A stretch of 35,273 nucleotides of DNA, from the NCBI GenBank assembly GCA_024690885.1, contig JAILOI010000054.1, positions 1-35,273 of the forward strand. Direction: 5' to 3'. Position numbers and translations under genes: made by a program. Source of the stretch: Lachnospiraceae bacterium (GTDB lineage: Bacteria; Bacillota; Clostridia; Lachnospirales; Lachnospiraceae). Numbering within the stretch: position 1 is the first letter of the stretch; the number at the start of each line of letters is the position of its first letter. A model generated the notes under the pieces. That model had not been told where the DNA came from. It was given only the letters and a program-made list of their open reading frames with translations, and ran no database searches. This document shows positions 8,364-17,177 of this stretch, one piece after another.

Positions 8364-10412
8364 ATGAATTACAACGAGGAAATCACCGCCATCAAAGGCG
8401 TTGGCGAGAAGACCGCCAAACTTTTTCACAAATTACAATTACAGAAAGCCGGTGATTTGCTGGAGTTTTATCCCCGTACCTACACCCAATATCCGGCGCC
8501 TATGTCCGAGCTTCCGGAGGAACTTCCGACGGAACCCATTGCACTGCGCGCACGTATCCAGGGGAAGGTCTTTTCCAAGCATACACCGCGGATGGATGTG
8601 ACCACCACCACCATTCGTTACGATGAGGGACCTCTGGAGTTGGTTTGGTTTCGTATGCCCTATGTGCGGAATCAATTGGAGCTGGGAAGTGTTCGCATCT
8701 TCTACGGCACCATCAAAGCAGAGGGCAAGGGATATAAGATGGAACAACCCATGGTCTATACAACGGAGCAGTACGAAGCATTGCAGTCCAGTTTGCAGCC
8801 TATGTATCACCTCACCAAGGGACTCTCTAATAACTTGGTGAAGAAGTCGGTGCAAAGCGCGCTGTCGGAGATTACCTACGAGGAATATATTCCGACGCAC
8901 ATACTTGACGCCCACAACTTCGTTTCCCTATCCGAAGCTTATCGGGGGATTCATTTTCCGGATTCCTTTGATACATTGGCCAATGCCCGTAGGCGCCTGG
9001 TGTACAACGAGTTTTTTGATTTTATTCTCCGGGTACAGTTGGAGAAAGCCAAAGAATCGGTGATTGCCAATGAACTGCAGCTCCCCAATCATGCCCTGAT
9101 GGATAAGGTGCGTTGGAAATTACCGTTTCAATTAACCAGAGGCCAGGTGGATTGCTTGGAGGAGATGGAGCGTGATTTGAATGAAGCCGAAGTGACCCAG
9201 CGCCTGATTCAAGGGGATGTAGGCAGTGGCAAGACCATCGTGGCTTTCCTTGAGATGCTTCGGTTTGCTGAGAACGGATACCAGGCCGCCATTATGGCAC
9301 CGACGGAAGTCTTGGCCCAGCAACATTATGAAACCTTCCGGGGATACTGCGAGGCCTATGACATCACGTACCCGGTATATCTTTTGCTTGGCTCTATGAC
9401 AGCCAAGGAAAAGCGGGAGGTTTATGCGGAGATTCAAACCGGAAAACCCTGCTTTGTGATTGGTACGCATGCTTTGATTCAGAAAAAGGTACAGTTTGGA
9501 AATCTAGGTATTGTCATCACAGATGAGCAGCATCGATTCGGCGTCAAACAGCGGATGAATCTCTCCACCAAAGGCGTACATCCCTATGTACTGGTTATGT
9601 CGGCAACGCCGATTCCGCGGACGCTGGCCATGATTCTCTACGGGGATATGAAGATTTCTACCATTCATTCTGCGCCCAAGGATCGTCTCCCCATCAAGAA
9701 CGCCATCATAGAGGAATCGAATCGTACCAAAGCCTATCAGTTCATTGGACGGGAAATTGCAGCTTCCCATCAGGCCTATATCATCTGTCCTTTGGTGGAG
9801 GCCAGTGAAACCACGGAAGCGGAGAATGTAACGGAATATTCCAAGCGTTTGCAGAAGATGTTTGGTTCGAAGGCACGCATTGGTTGCTTGCATGGTCGCA
9901 TGTCTCCCGAAGAGAAAAGCGAAGTCATGCGTGCATTTGCGCGCAATGATATTCAGATTTTGGTTTCCACCACAGTGGTAGAAGTCGGTGTGAATGTACC
10001 CAATGCCACGGTGATGATGATTGAGAATGCCAACCGCTTCGGTTTGGCCCAGTTGCATCAGTTACGTGGACGGGTTGGACGAGGCAGCGCTCAGTCTTAT
10101 TGTATGTTCATCAAGGACAAAAGTGCCAAGGACACCAAGCGCTTAGAGATTCTCAATCAATCCAATGATGGATTTTATATTGCAGCGGAAGACTTAAAGC
10201 TGCGAGGCCCGGGCGATTTCTATGGGATTCGTCAGTCCGGAGATTTGAATTTCCAGATTGCAGACATCTACCAGGATGCGGATATCTTAAGCGTGGTACA
10301 AGAGGATGTCTTGGCGCTTTTAAGTATTGATCCCCAGTTGACTTCTGCCCAGGGACAAGATGTGCGGGCACACCTTGCCATGCGGTCCCATCAGATTTAC
10401 GATAATTTGTAA
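8364..10412 (+). CDS. recG: ATP-dependent DNA helicase RecG
   Basis: 682 residues, the normal size. RecG remodels stalled forks and branched DNA. The N-terminal helix-hairpin-helix/wedge region begins with ITAIKGVGEKTAKLF, the family hallmark. The helicase core has Walker A GDVGSGKT (284-291), DEQH (387-390), SATPIPRT, and the C-terminal motifs STTVVEVGVNVPNA and QLHQLRGRVGRG. The start is fixed by the conserved N-terminus, yet there is no visible Shine-Dalgarno in the 10 bases between terminator and ATG. An extended -10-like TGGTATAAC lies at 8353-8361, too close to the ATG for a normal leader. It converges on rqcH with a shared terminator. Confidence 0.97.
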   Translation: MNYNEEITAIKGVGEKTAKLFHKLQLQKAGDLLEFYPRTYTQYPAPMSELPEELPTEPIALRARIQGKVFSKHTPRMDVTTTTIRYDEGPLELVWFRMPYVRNQLELGSVRIFYGTIKAEGKGYKMEQPMVYTTEQYEALQSSLQPMYHLTKGLSNNLVKKSVQSALSEITYEEYIPTHILDAHNFVSLSEAYRGIHFPDSFDTLANARRRLVYNEFFDFILRVQLEKAKESVIANELQLPNHALMDKVRWKLPFQLTRGQVDCLEEMERDLNEAEVTQRLIQGDVGSGKTIVAFLEMLRFAENGYQAAIMAPTEVLAQQHYETFRGYCEAYDITYPVYLLLGSMTAKEKREVYAEIQTGKPCFVIGTHALIQKKVQFGNLGIVITDEQHRFGVKQRMNLSTKGVHPYVLVMSATPIPRTLAMILYGDMKISTIHSAPKDRLPIKNAIIEESNRTKAYQFIGREIAASHQAYIICPLVEASETTEAENVTEYSKRLQKMFGSKARIGCLHGRMSPEEKSEVMRAFARNDIQILVSTTVVEVGVNVPNATVMMIENANRFGLAQLHQLRGRVGRGSAQSYCMFIKDKSAKDTKRLEILNQSNDGFYIAAEDLKLRGPGDFYGIRQSGDLNFQIADIYQDADILSVVQEDVLALLSIDPQLTSAQGQDVRAHLAMRSHQIYDNL

Positions 10413-10414
10413 TA

Positions 10415-10446
10415 AAAAACCTACCGAATCACTTCGGTAGGTTTTT
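10415..10446. terminator. bidirectional terminator between recG and rqcH
   Basis: Fourteen-base arms AAAAACCTACCGAA (10415-10428) and TTCGGTAGGTTTTT (10433-10446) around TCAC. A and T runs on both sides suit termination of both converging genes. Confidence 0.92.
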
Positions 10447-10448
10447 CT

Positions 10449-12197
10449 TTATTTTACCAGGGTTACCTTGGATTGCTCCGGTTTTACCGTCATGGAGTAG
10501 TTGGTGTAATACACCACAAATCCGGGAACGGCACCCGCCGGTTTTTTGACGTTTTTCTTCTGGAGATAATCAATCTCTAATTTATCGGAATCCCGTCCGG
10601 CAGAATAGTAACCGGCTAAGGCTGCGGCAATTTCAAAAATATGATCCGGCAGCTCCCGGTTCTCGGCTTTAACGATGACATGGGAGCCGGGCATCTTCTT
10701 GGCATGGAACCACCAATCATTGCCGGTGGCCATCTTGAAGGTCAGTTCATCGTTCTGATAGTTGTTCTTCCCCACATAGATGTGATAGCCGTCGGCTGTT
10801 ACAAAATGCAGCGGACTTCCCTTCAGTTGTCCCTTTTTCTTATCCTTGCCATGATGTTTCTTAATGTATCCGTAGTCGGATAACTCCTTGCGAATCATCT
10901 CCAAATCTGCTTCGGATTCCGCCAAATCCAGGGAGGTGGCAATGGAAGAGAGGTGTTCGATGGCACCCTCGGTTTCCACCAGTAACTGGGTCAGGTTTTC
11001 CTTGGTACGTTTGAGTTTGTTGTATTTATCGAAGTAGGCCTTGGCATTATCCATGGCCGACTTCTGCGGATCCAATGGAATGGTGATCGGCTCATTGGTG
11101 TAGTAATTGGTGGTGGTCAGTTCCTTGGCCGATGGGTCCACGGAATATCCATAGGTGTGCAGCAGCTCGCCATAGATGCGATACTTGTCCATCTTCTCGG
11201 TATCCTGCATCTGTTTCTTCTGCAGCTGATACTTCTTCTGATTTCGATCCAACAAAGTTCCCACAATTTTCCGCAAATCCTGGGATTTCTGATGCATGTT
11301 GTTGGTTTTGTTCTTCTTGGCATAATACGTTTCCAGGAGGGACGATACGCTATCATAGGATTCGTTTGGCAAATCAGCAAAATGCAAAAGCTTCGTCACC
11401 GCAAATTCCTTGGGGCGCTCCCCGGAGGCATCATAAATCAAGGTTGGGGCAAGGGGTGCACAAACCAAATCATCCATAAACTCATGGAAGCACGCATACA
11501 AACGTTGCTTCTCTTCGTCGGATAAGGTTTGAATGGAATCCTCATGGGAGAGTGTGGCACGATAAGCAATCTCTTCCCCTAAGGAATATCCAAATCCTAC
11601 GAAGGAATCCGAAAGGGCTTTGGCCACCGGAAGTGGCTTGGTACAAACTGTATCATAAAAATCCGATTCCGAAACAACAAAGGGGTTTTGTTTGCCTTCC
11701 TGTTCCGGAATGAAATAGGTACGTCCCGGCAAAACCTCCCGGACGGAACTCATCTGATAGCCCACATGCTTGATGGCATCAATAATGGTATCCTTGCTGT
11801 CGCAGAAGATAATGTTGGAATGTTTGCCCATAATCTCCACGTACAAAAACTTCTCAGCCCAGTCCCCGAGCTCATCTAAATGCTCAATACGAAAGCGAAT
11901 GACACGCTCCATGGAAAGCTGGGTGATTTCGGTAATCTTACCGTTGCTGATGTACTTACGCAAAACCATACAGAAATTGGGTGCCGTTATGGGACTCGGT
12001 TTATTCTCCGATGTAAGATAAATCAGTGGGAGAGAAGCATTGGCGGAAATCAAAAGACGATGGGTTCCCTTCTCGCCTTTCACTGTCAGAATCAATTCTT
12101 CTTTCTCCGGCTGTGCTATTTTTGATATTTTACGATTTAATATGGTTTCGTTTAATTCACGAACCAAACCACAAATGGTGGATCCATCAAATGCCAT
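10449..12197 (-). CDS. rqcH: ribosome quality control factor RqcH (NFACT family)
   Basis: 582 residues in the NFACT layout: NFACT-N from MAFDGSTICGLVREL, then helical coiled-coil segments (about 280-440), then NFACT-R (about 450-560) with WWFHAKKMPGSHVIV. RqcH binds stalled 50S subunits carrying peptidyl-tRNA and adds C-terminal alanine tails that mark the chain for degradation. In Bacillus subtilis residues D97 and R98 are required; here the matching positions are E97 and R98, a conservative change. Older annotations call the family fibronectin-binding protein. AGAGG precedes the ATG. It is a single-gene unit with its own promoter, divergent from yicC. Confidence 0.93.
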   Translation of the reverse strand: MAFDGSTICGLVRELNETILNRKISKIAQPEKEELILTVKGEKGTHRLLISANASLPLIYLTSENKPSPITAPNFCMVLRKYISNGKITEITQLSMERVIRFRIEHLDELGDWAEKFLYVEIMGKHSNIIFCDSKDTIIDAIKHVGYQMSSVREVLPGRTYFIPEQEGKQNPFVVSESDFYDTVCTKPLPVAKALSDSFVGFGYSLGEEIAYRATLSHEDSIQTLSDEEKQRLYACFHEFMDDLVCAPLAPTLIYDASGERPKEFAVTKLLHFADLPNESYDSVSSLLETYYAKKNKTNNMHQKSQDLRKIVGTLLDRNQKKYQLQKKQMQDTEKMDKYRIYGELLHTYGYSVDPSAKELTTTNYYTNEPITIPLDPQKSAMDNAKAYFDKYNKLKRTKENLTQLLVETEGAIEHLSSIATSLDLAESEADLEMIRKELSDYGYIKKHHGKDKKKGQLKGSPLHFVTADGYHIYVGKNNYQNDELTFKMATGNDWWFHAKKMPGSHVIVKAENRELPDHIFEIAAALAGYYSAGRDSDKLEIDYLQKKNVKKPAGAVPGFVVYYTNYSMTVKPEQSKVTLVK

Positions 12198-12229
12198 ATG
12201 TTACCTCTTTTATTTCAAATCTATGTTTC

Positions 12230-12258
12230 ATATTATCCGTAAACCCTAAGAAACACAA
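12230..12258 (-). promoter_or_regulatory. probable rqcH promoter
   Basis: On the minus strand TTGTGT (12253-12258), 17 bases, TAATAT (12230-12235), giving a short leader of about 25 bases. Confidence 0.55.
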
Positions 12259-12289
12259 GGCTTGTGGCGAAATTTTCCATTGGGTTTTA

Positions 12290-12318
12290 TTGACGTAGCG
12301 CCATAGATTCTCTATAAT
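12290..12318 (+). promoter_or_regulatory. sigma-A promoter for the yicC-coaD operon
   Basis: TTGACG (12290-12295), a 17-base spacer and TATAAT (12313-12318). It predicts a start near 12325 and a leader of about 58 bases. No other strong promoter is seen until after 18358, so it may drive nine genes. Confidence 0.8.
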
Positions 12319-12382
12319 AAATATCTATGAAAGTATATATTAATATGCCGTTCGTGTGCATATTGTTTGATAAGGAGAGGCT

Positions 12383-13261
12383 ATGATTAAAAGTATGACC
12401 GGATTCGGGCACGGGGAGTACGCCTTAGAATCCGAAAAAGTGACCGTGGAGATTAAGTCTGTTAATCATCGTTACCTTGACCTCAATTTGAAACTGCCAA
12501 AGAAGTTTTCTGCATTTGAAAATCAGATTCGAAATCGTCTGAAGCAGGATTTAAGCCGCGGCAAGGTGGATATCTATGTTTCTTATGAGTCTTCTGCCGA
12601 TCGTAATTATTCCATTCAGTACAATCCACTGATTGCATCCGAATACTATGAGAATTTAAAGCAGATGGTGGCCGATTTGGATTTGCAGGATGATATCACT
12701 GCTACCAAGCTTGCTTCTTTTCCGGACGTATTTGAGATTCGAGAGTCCGGTTCCGATGAAGATGCTTTATGGGATTTGTTGTCCCATGCCTTGGATATGG
12801 CGCTGAAGGAATTTATTTCCAACCGTGAGAATGAAGGCAGCCGTCTGAAAGCGGATTTGCTTTTGAAGTTGGATGAGATGCAGCAGCAAGTGGATTTCAT
12901 TGAATCCCGTGCACCTCAGATTTTAGAGGAATACAAGGAACGCCTTCGCCGCAAGATTGATGAGCTTTTAGAAGATCGTCAAGTGGATGAGAATCGCATT
13001 GCAATGGAGGTCACCCTCTATGCCGACAAGATTTGCGTCGATGAAGAACTGGTGCGACTGAAAAGCCACATCAAGGAGGCGAAAGAAGCATTAGAACATC
13101 TGGATGAAGTGGGACGTAAGATGGACTTTTTGGCCCAGGAGATGAACCGCGAATCCAATACCATTCTTTCAAAATCTACGGATGTTTCCATTGCAGATTG
13201 CGGAATTACCCTTAAGACCGTCATCGAGAAAATCCGTGAACAAATACAAAACTTGGAATAA
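12383..13261 (+). CDS. yicC: YicC family endoribonuclease (YloC)
   Basis: 292 residues, the usual length. It opens with the signature MIKSMTGFG and has the YicC N-terminal domain (about 1-155), a helical middle, and the C-terminal DUF1732 domain with EMNRESNTILSKS and IREQIQN at the very end. Members are RNases with a clamp-like structure; the Escherichia coli protein affects small-RNA turnover. AAGGAGAGG precedes the ATG. The order yicC-gmk-rpoZ is standard in Firmicutes, though remA, usually between yicC and gmk, is missing here. Confidence 0.95.
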   Translation: MIKSMTGFGHGEYALESEKVTVEIKSVNHRYLDLNLKLPKKFSAFENQIRNRLKQDLSRGKVDIYVSYESSADRNYSIQYNPLIASEYYENLKQMVADLDLQDDITATKLASFPDVFEIRESGSDEDALWDLLSHALDMALKEFISNRENEGSRLKADLLLKLDEMQQQVDFIESRAPQILEEYKERLRRKIDELLEDRQVDENRIAMEVTLYADKICVDEELVRLKSHIKEAKEALEHLDEVGRKMDFLAQEMNRESNTILSKSTDVSIADCGITLKTVIEKIREQIQNLE

Positions 13262-13275
13262 AGGAGTTTGTTGTT

Positions 13276-13914
13276 GTGACTACACGCAATGGTCTAATTA
13301 TTGTCTTGTCCGGTTTCTCCGGTGCCGGCAAGGGAACCATCATGAAAAATTTATTAAAGAATTATCCGGAACAGTATCACCTCTCCATTTCCGCCACAAC
13401 CCGCGACATGCGTCCCGGCGAGAAGGACGGTCGGGAGTACTTCTTTAAAACCAGAGAAGAATTCGATGCCATGATTGCCAACCAGGAGTTTTTGGAGTAT
13501 GCCACCTTCAACGGTAATTCCTATGGAACCCCGAAGGCCTATGTGGAGCAGCTCGCTTCCGAGGGCAAGGACGTCATTCTGGAAATCGAAGTACAGGGTG
13601 CTCTTCAGGTGAAGAAAATCTTCCCGGAAGCCTTGCTGTTATTTGTTACTCCACCATCTGCCCAGACCTTGAAGGAGCGTTTGGTTGGTCGTGGAACCGA
13701 GTCAGAGGAAGTCATCTGTCAGCGTTTGGCGATTTCTGCGAAGGAGTCCCACCTGATGGAACAGTATGATTATCTGATTGTGAATGATGTGCTTGAAAAC
13801 AGTGTGAGAGAAGTTCATGAGATTATCCAGAGTGAACATTTCCGCACCGCAAGAAATAAATCTGCGATTTTAGAAATGCAGAAAGAATTAACCATTTTTT
13901 CAAAAGGAGAATAA
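13276..13914 (+). CDS. gmk: guanylate kinase
   Basis: 212 residues, starting at GTG 9 bases after AAGGAG, which directly follows the yicC stop. It phosphorylates GMP to GDP with ATP. The P-loop is GFSGAGKGT (13-21), where many family members have GPSGVGKGT. The GMP-binding block follows: SATTRDMRPGEKDGREYFF, then EFLEYATFNGNSYGTP and VILEIEVQGALQVK. Four bases separate it from rpoZ. Confidence 0.96.
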   Translation: MTTRNGLIIVLSGFSGAGKGTIMKNLLKNYPEQYHLSISATTRDMRPGEKDGREYFFKTREEFDAMIANQEFLEYATFNGNSYGTPKAYVEQLASEGKDVILEIEVQGALQVKKIFPEALLLFVTPPSAQTLKERLVGRGTESEEVICQRLAISAKESHLMEQYDYLIVNDVLENSVREVHEIIQSEHFRTARNKSAILEMQKELTIFSKGE

Positions 13915-13918
13915 TAAA

Positions 13919-14272
13919 ATGATTCATCCATCTTATGTAGAACTTATGGCAGTAGTGAATGACGACGTTGTTATCGGTGAGGAGCCGGTGGTTAACAGCC
14001 GTTACAGCATTGTAAGCGCGACCGCAAAGCGTGCCCGTCAGATTATTGATGGCCAGGAACCGATGATTCCGGGTGCTTACGACATGAAGCCTCTTTCCAT
14101 CGCGGTCAAGGAGCTTTACGAAGGCGATTTACGTATCTTAACCGATGAGGAAGCTGCTCAGAAAGCAGAAGAAGTTGCTGCTATGGAAGCAGAACTTGCA
14201 CAGAAGGCTGAGGAAGACGCAAAGTTAGCTGCAGAAGCAGAGGAAGACGCTGAGGCATCTGAGGAAGCATAA
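13919..14272 (+). CDS. rpoZ: RNA polymerase omega subunit
   Basis: 117 residues. The omega fold is in the first ~75 residues: a SRYSIVSATAKRARQI helix motif with the usual downstream KPLSIAVKELYEG. The last ~40 residues are an Ala/Glu-rich tail (from about 79) with repeated AEE and AEL units, likely helical and strongly acidic. Omega supports assembly of RNA polymerase. Placement right after gmk matches Firmicutes. Confidence 0.93.
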   Translation: MIHPSYVELMAVVNDDVVIGEEPVVNSRYSIVSATAKRARQIIDGQEPMIPGAYDMKPLSIAVKELYEGDLRILTDEEAAQKAEEVAAMEAELAQKAEEDAKLAAEAEEDAEASEEA

Positions 14273-14275
14273 TTT

Positions 14276-15598
14276 ATGAATGTATTTTTTGTGTCATTGG
14301 GCTGTGACAAGAATCTGGTAGATTCCGAACACATGCTTTCCATGTTGCAACAGCACGGCTATGACATCTGTGATGACGAATCCATTGCGGATGCCATCGT
14401 CATTAACAGCTGTTGTTTCATTAAGGATGCCATGGAAGAGAGCATCGACACCATCATTGAGATGGGCAAGTACAAAACCGAAGGACGCTGTAAGGCACTG
14501 ATTCTGTGTGGATGCCTGGCGCAACGGTTCGCCGAGGAAATTCCGGTGGAACTTCCGGAAGTGGACGGTATCATCGGAACCAATTCCTATGATGCGTTGA
14601 TTGCCGTTTTGGATGAGGTCTTTGCCGGTCATAAAACAACGGTGGTGAAGGAATTAAGCGGTCTTCCCAAGAATGAAGGACGTTTGATTTCTGCCGGTGG
14701 ATACAGCGCCTATTTGAAGATTGCAGAGGGCTGTGACAAGCATTGCTCTTATTGTATTATTCCTAAGATTCGCGGAGATTTCCGTTCCGTTCCCATGGAA
14801 GAGCTCTTAGAAGAAGCGCAGGTGCTTGCTGCTTCCGGTGTCAAGGAACTGGTGCTGGTTGCCCAGGAAGTGACCGTCTACGGTAGCGATCTCTATGGTA
14901 AGAAGACACTGCCTACTTTATTAGAAAAATTGTCGGAGATTGAAGGAATTCAATGGATCCGACTTTTGTATTGTTATCCGGAAGAAATCACACCGGAGTT
15001 GATTGAAGTGATGGCGACCAATCCGAAGATTTGTCATTACATCGATATGCCGATTCAGCATATCAGTAATCGTATCCTCGGACGGATGGGGCGCCGGACT
15101 TCCCAGCAGGATATCTACGATATCATTGCTGCACTTCGTGCGCGGATTCCGGACATCACCTTGCGAACCACATTGATTTGCGGCTTCCCCGGCGAAACGG
15201 AAGAAGATCATCAGGAATTGATGGCCTTCATCAAGACAGCCGCCTTTGACCGTTTGGGTGCGTTTACCTATTCTCAGGAAGATGGTACCGTCGCCGCAAA
15301 CTTCCCGGATCAGGTAGAGGACGTGATCAAAGATATGTGGTATAACGATGTCATGACTGCCCAGCAGGAGATTACATTTGCCAAGAACGATACCCTCATT
15401 GGTCAAACGATGGAGGTGCTCATCGAAGGACGGATGAGCGGCGAAGATGTCTATGTGGGACGTACCTATCGGGATGCGCCAAGCGTTGATGGATATGTAT
15501 TCGTTCATTCCCCGCGGGAATTCATGAGTGGTGATTTTGTATCGGTGACAATTACTGCCGCCAAAGACTATGACTTGATAGGAGATGTTGCAGAATGA
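14276..15598 (+). CDS. rimO: ribosomal protein S12 methylthiotransferase RimO
   Basis: 440 residues, full length. RimO adds a methylthio group to the Asp of ribosomal protein S12 using two 4Fe-4S clusters and SAM. The N-terminal cluster Cys are C10 (SLGCDKN), C46 or C47 (NSCCF) and C80 (LCGC). The radical SAM motif is C153/C157/C160 in CDKHCSYC. The TRAM domain is at the end (about 375-440). Full-length SLGCDKNLVDSE is the RimO rather than MiaB form. The start is 3 bases after rpoZ, and the stop overlaps pgsA by 4 bases (ATGA), so these are translationally coupled. Confidence 0.96.
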   Translation: MNVFFVSLGCDKNLVDSEHMLSMLQQHGYDICDDESIADAIVINSCCFIKDAMEESIDTIIEMGKYKTEGRCKALILCGCLAQRFAEEIPVELPEVDGIIGTNSYDALIAVLDEVFAGHKTTVVKELSGLPKNEGRLISAGGYSAYLKIAEGCDKHCSYCIIPKIRGDFRSVPMEELLEEAQVLAASGVKELVLVAQEVTVYGSDLYGKKTLPTLLEKLSEIEGIQWIRLLYCYPEEITPELIEVMATNPKICHYIDMPIQHISNRILGRMGRRTSQQDIYDIIAALRARIPDITLRTTLICGFPGETEEDHQELMAFIKTAAFDRLGAFTYSQEDGTVAANFPDQVEDVIKDMWYNDVMTAQQEITFAKNDTLIGQTMEVLIEGRMSGEDVYVGRTYRDAPSVDGYVFVHSPREFMSGDFVSVTITAAKDYDLIGDVAE

Positions 15599-16137
15599 AT
15601 TTACCTAACAAATTAACAATTTTTCGTGTGATTCTAATTCCATTTTTTGTTGCTGTATTATTGATCTGGCCGGAAGATGCAACCATGCGTCTCGTTGCAG
15701 ATGCCATCTTTATCGTTGCCAGCTTAACAGATATGTTGGATGGCAAGATTGCCCGTAAGTACAATTTGGTTACCAACTTCGGTAAGTTTATGGATCCTCT
15801 GGCAGACAAGCTTTTGGTTTGCTCTGCAATGATTTGTCTCATTGCGACCAATCAGCTTCCGGCCTGGGTTGTTATTATTATTATTTCCAGAGAATTTATC
15901 ATCAGCGGCTTCCGTTTGATTGCATCCGATAACAATGTGGTCATTGCTGCGAACTACTGGGGCAAGTTTAAAACCGTATTCCAGATGTTGATGATCATTG
16001 TTATGGTTGCCAACTTTGCCTTCCCTTGGTGGCAGATGTTCGGTGTTATCTTGATGTGGATTGCACTGGCACTGACGGTGATTTCCCTGGTTATCTATAT
16101 CTATGACAACCGTGGGGTATTAAAGGAGCAGAAATAA
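15595..16137 (+). CDS. pgsA: CDP-diacylglycerol-glycerol-3-phosphate 3-phosphatidyltransferase
   Basis: 180 residues with several transmembrane helices. It makes phosphatidylglycerol phosphate, the committed step to phosphatidylglycerol and cardiolipin. The CDP-alcohol phosphotransferase motif DGx2ARx8Gx3Dx3D is complete: D49-G50, A53-R54, G63, D67 and D71. The N-terminus MNLPNKLTIFRVILIP is typical of PgsA. It overlaps rimO by 4 bases, and pncC starts 3 bases after the stop. PgsA next to cinA/pncC is common in Firmicutes. Confidence 0.95.
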   Translation: MNLPNKLTIFRVILIPFFVAVLLIWPEDATMRLVADAIFIVASLTDMLDGKIARKYNLVTNFGKFMDPLADKLLVCSAMICLIATNQLPAWVVIIIISREFIISGFRLIASDNNVVIAANYWGKFKTVFQMLMIIVMVANFAFPWWQMFGVILMWIALALTVISLVIYIYDNRGVLKEQK

Positions 16138-16139
16138 GC

Positions 16140-16604
16140 ATGAAATTAGCCAGAATGGTTGCCAATGAATTGGAAGAGCGGGGCTTATCCATTGCCACAG
16201 CAGAAAGCTGCACCGGTGGAATGATTGCTTCCGAACTTGTGAATATTCCGGGAATCTCTCAATTTTTTTCCCAGGGATATATCACCTATTCCGAAGATGC
16301 GAAGATCCGTTGTTTAGGGGTGCGTCCCGAAACCATTGCAACCCACACGGTGGTCAGTGCTGCCTGTGCGGCAGAGATGGCCCGGGGTGCTGCGAAAGCT
16401 TCGAATGCTTCTATTGGTGTGGCGACTACCGGTATTGCCGGCCCGGATGGGGGCAGCGATACCCAACCGGTAGGACTGGTTTTTATTTCCGTTTTTTACA
16501 ATCATAAAATTACGACTCGAAAATTTATCTTTTCAGGAGATCGATATCAGGTACGATATGCGGCTTGCAAACAGGCCTTTCGCCTGATTCTCGATGTACT
16601 CTAG
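16140..16604 (+). CDS. pncC: nicotinamide-nucleotide amidohydrolase (CinA C-terminal domain protein)
   Basis: 154 residues consisting only of the CinA C-terminal domain. Signature pieces are ATAESCTGGMIASELVNIPG near 19-38 and ATTGIAGPDGG with PVGLVF further on. PncC deamidates nicotinamide mononucleotide to nicotinate mononucleotide, recycling a by-product of the NAD-consuming DNA ligase. The N-terminal MoaB-like domain found in full CinA is absent, as in the stand-alone PncC/YgaD form. Competence is therefore not implied. Confidence 0.93.
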   Translation: MKLARMVANELEERGLSIATAESCTGGMIASELVNIPGISQFFSQGYITYSEDAKIRCLGVRPETIATHTVVSAACAAEMARGAAKASNASIGVATTGIAGPDGGSDTQPVGLVFISVFYNHKITTRKFIFSGDRYQVRYAACKQAFRLILDVL

Positions 16605-16618
16605 TTAGGAGGACTTCC

Positions 16619-17170
16619 ATGCGTGTCATTGCAGGAACGCGAAGAAGTATACCTTTGGTAACGGTGGATGGATTGGATACCAGACCAACCACCGACCGTA
16701 TCAAGGAAACCTTATTCAATATTTTACAAACAGAGATTGCAGGCGCCAGATTCTTGGATTTGTTTGCTGGCAGCGGTCAGATGGGCATTGAGGCATTGAG
16801 CCGCGGCGCATCCTATGCTGTTTTTGCAGAGCAGAACAAGAAATGTGTGGAATGCATCAAACAGAATTTAACCAAAACCAAATTTCTGGAAGAATCGAAG
16901 GTCATTGCCAGCAGTTTGCCGGATTGTTTGAAGGTGTTGGCCACCGACGAACCCTTTGATATTATCTTCCTGGATCCGCCCTATGCGTCCAATTTGGAAC
17001 CGGCCGTGTTGTCTATGATTGATCAATTGGAGCTTGCCGATGCAAATACCACCATTATTATAGAGGCTGCATTGGATCGGGACGTTTCCTTTGTGGAGAC
17101 AACGAATTTTACGGTGGTTCGCACCAAAGAATATAAGACGAACAAACACGTATTTTTACGGAGAAAGTAG
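16619..17170 (+). CDS. rsmD: 16S rRNA (guanine966-N2)-methyltransferase RsmD
   Basis: 183 residues from the ATG at 16619, chosen because it follows AGGAGG (16606-16611) by 7 bases and begins [13 protein letters not shown], the family N-terminus; an in-frame ATG at 16565 overlaps pncC and lacks support. RsmD methylates G966 of 16S rRNA in the assembled 30S. The SAM-binding motif is [18 protein letters not shown] and the catalytic DPPY is at 119-122, with [14 protein letters not shown] before them. It lies 7 bases ahead of coaD, a very common pairing. Confidence 0.95.
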   Translation: MRVIAGTRRSIPLVTVDGLDTRPTTDRIKETLFNILQTEIAGARFLDLFAGSGQMGIEALSRGASYAVFAEQNKKCVECIKQNLTKTKFLEESKVIASSLPDCLKVLATDEPFDIIFLDPPYASNLEPAVLSMIDQLELADANTTIIIEAALDRDVSFVETTNFTVVRTKEYKTNKHVFLRRK

Positions 17171-17177
17171 GAGACCT

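Noticed and set aside
9504..10058. 184-residue minus-strand open frame opposite recG
   Set aside because: Shadow of the recG helicase motifs, with no promoter or ribosome binding site.
16565..16618. Upstream in-frame start for rsmD
   Set aside because: It overlaps pncC and lacks a ribosome binding site, whereas 16619 follows AGGAGG and matches the family N-terminus.
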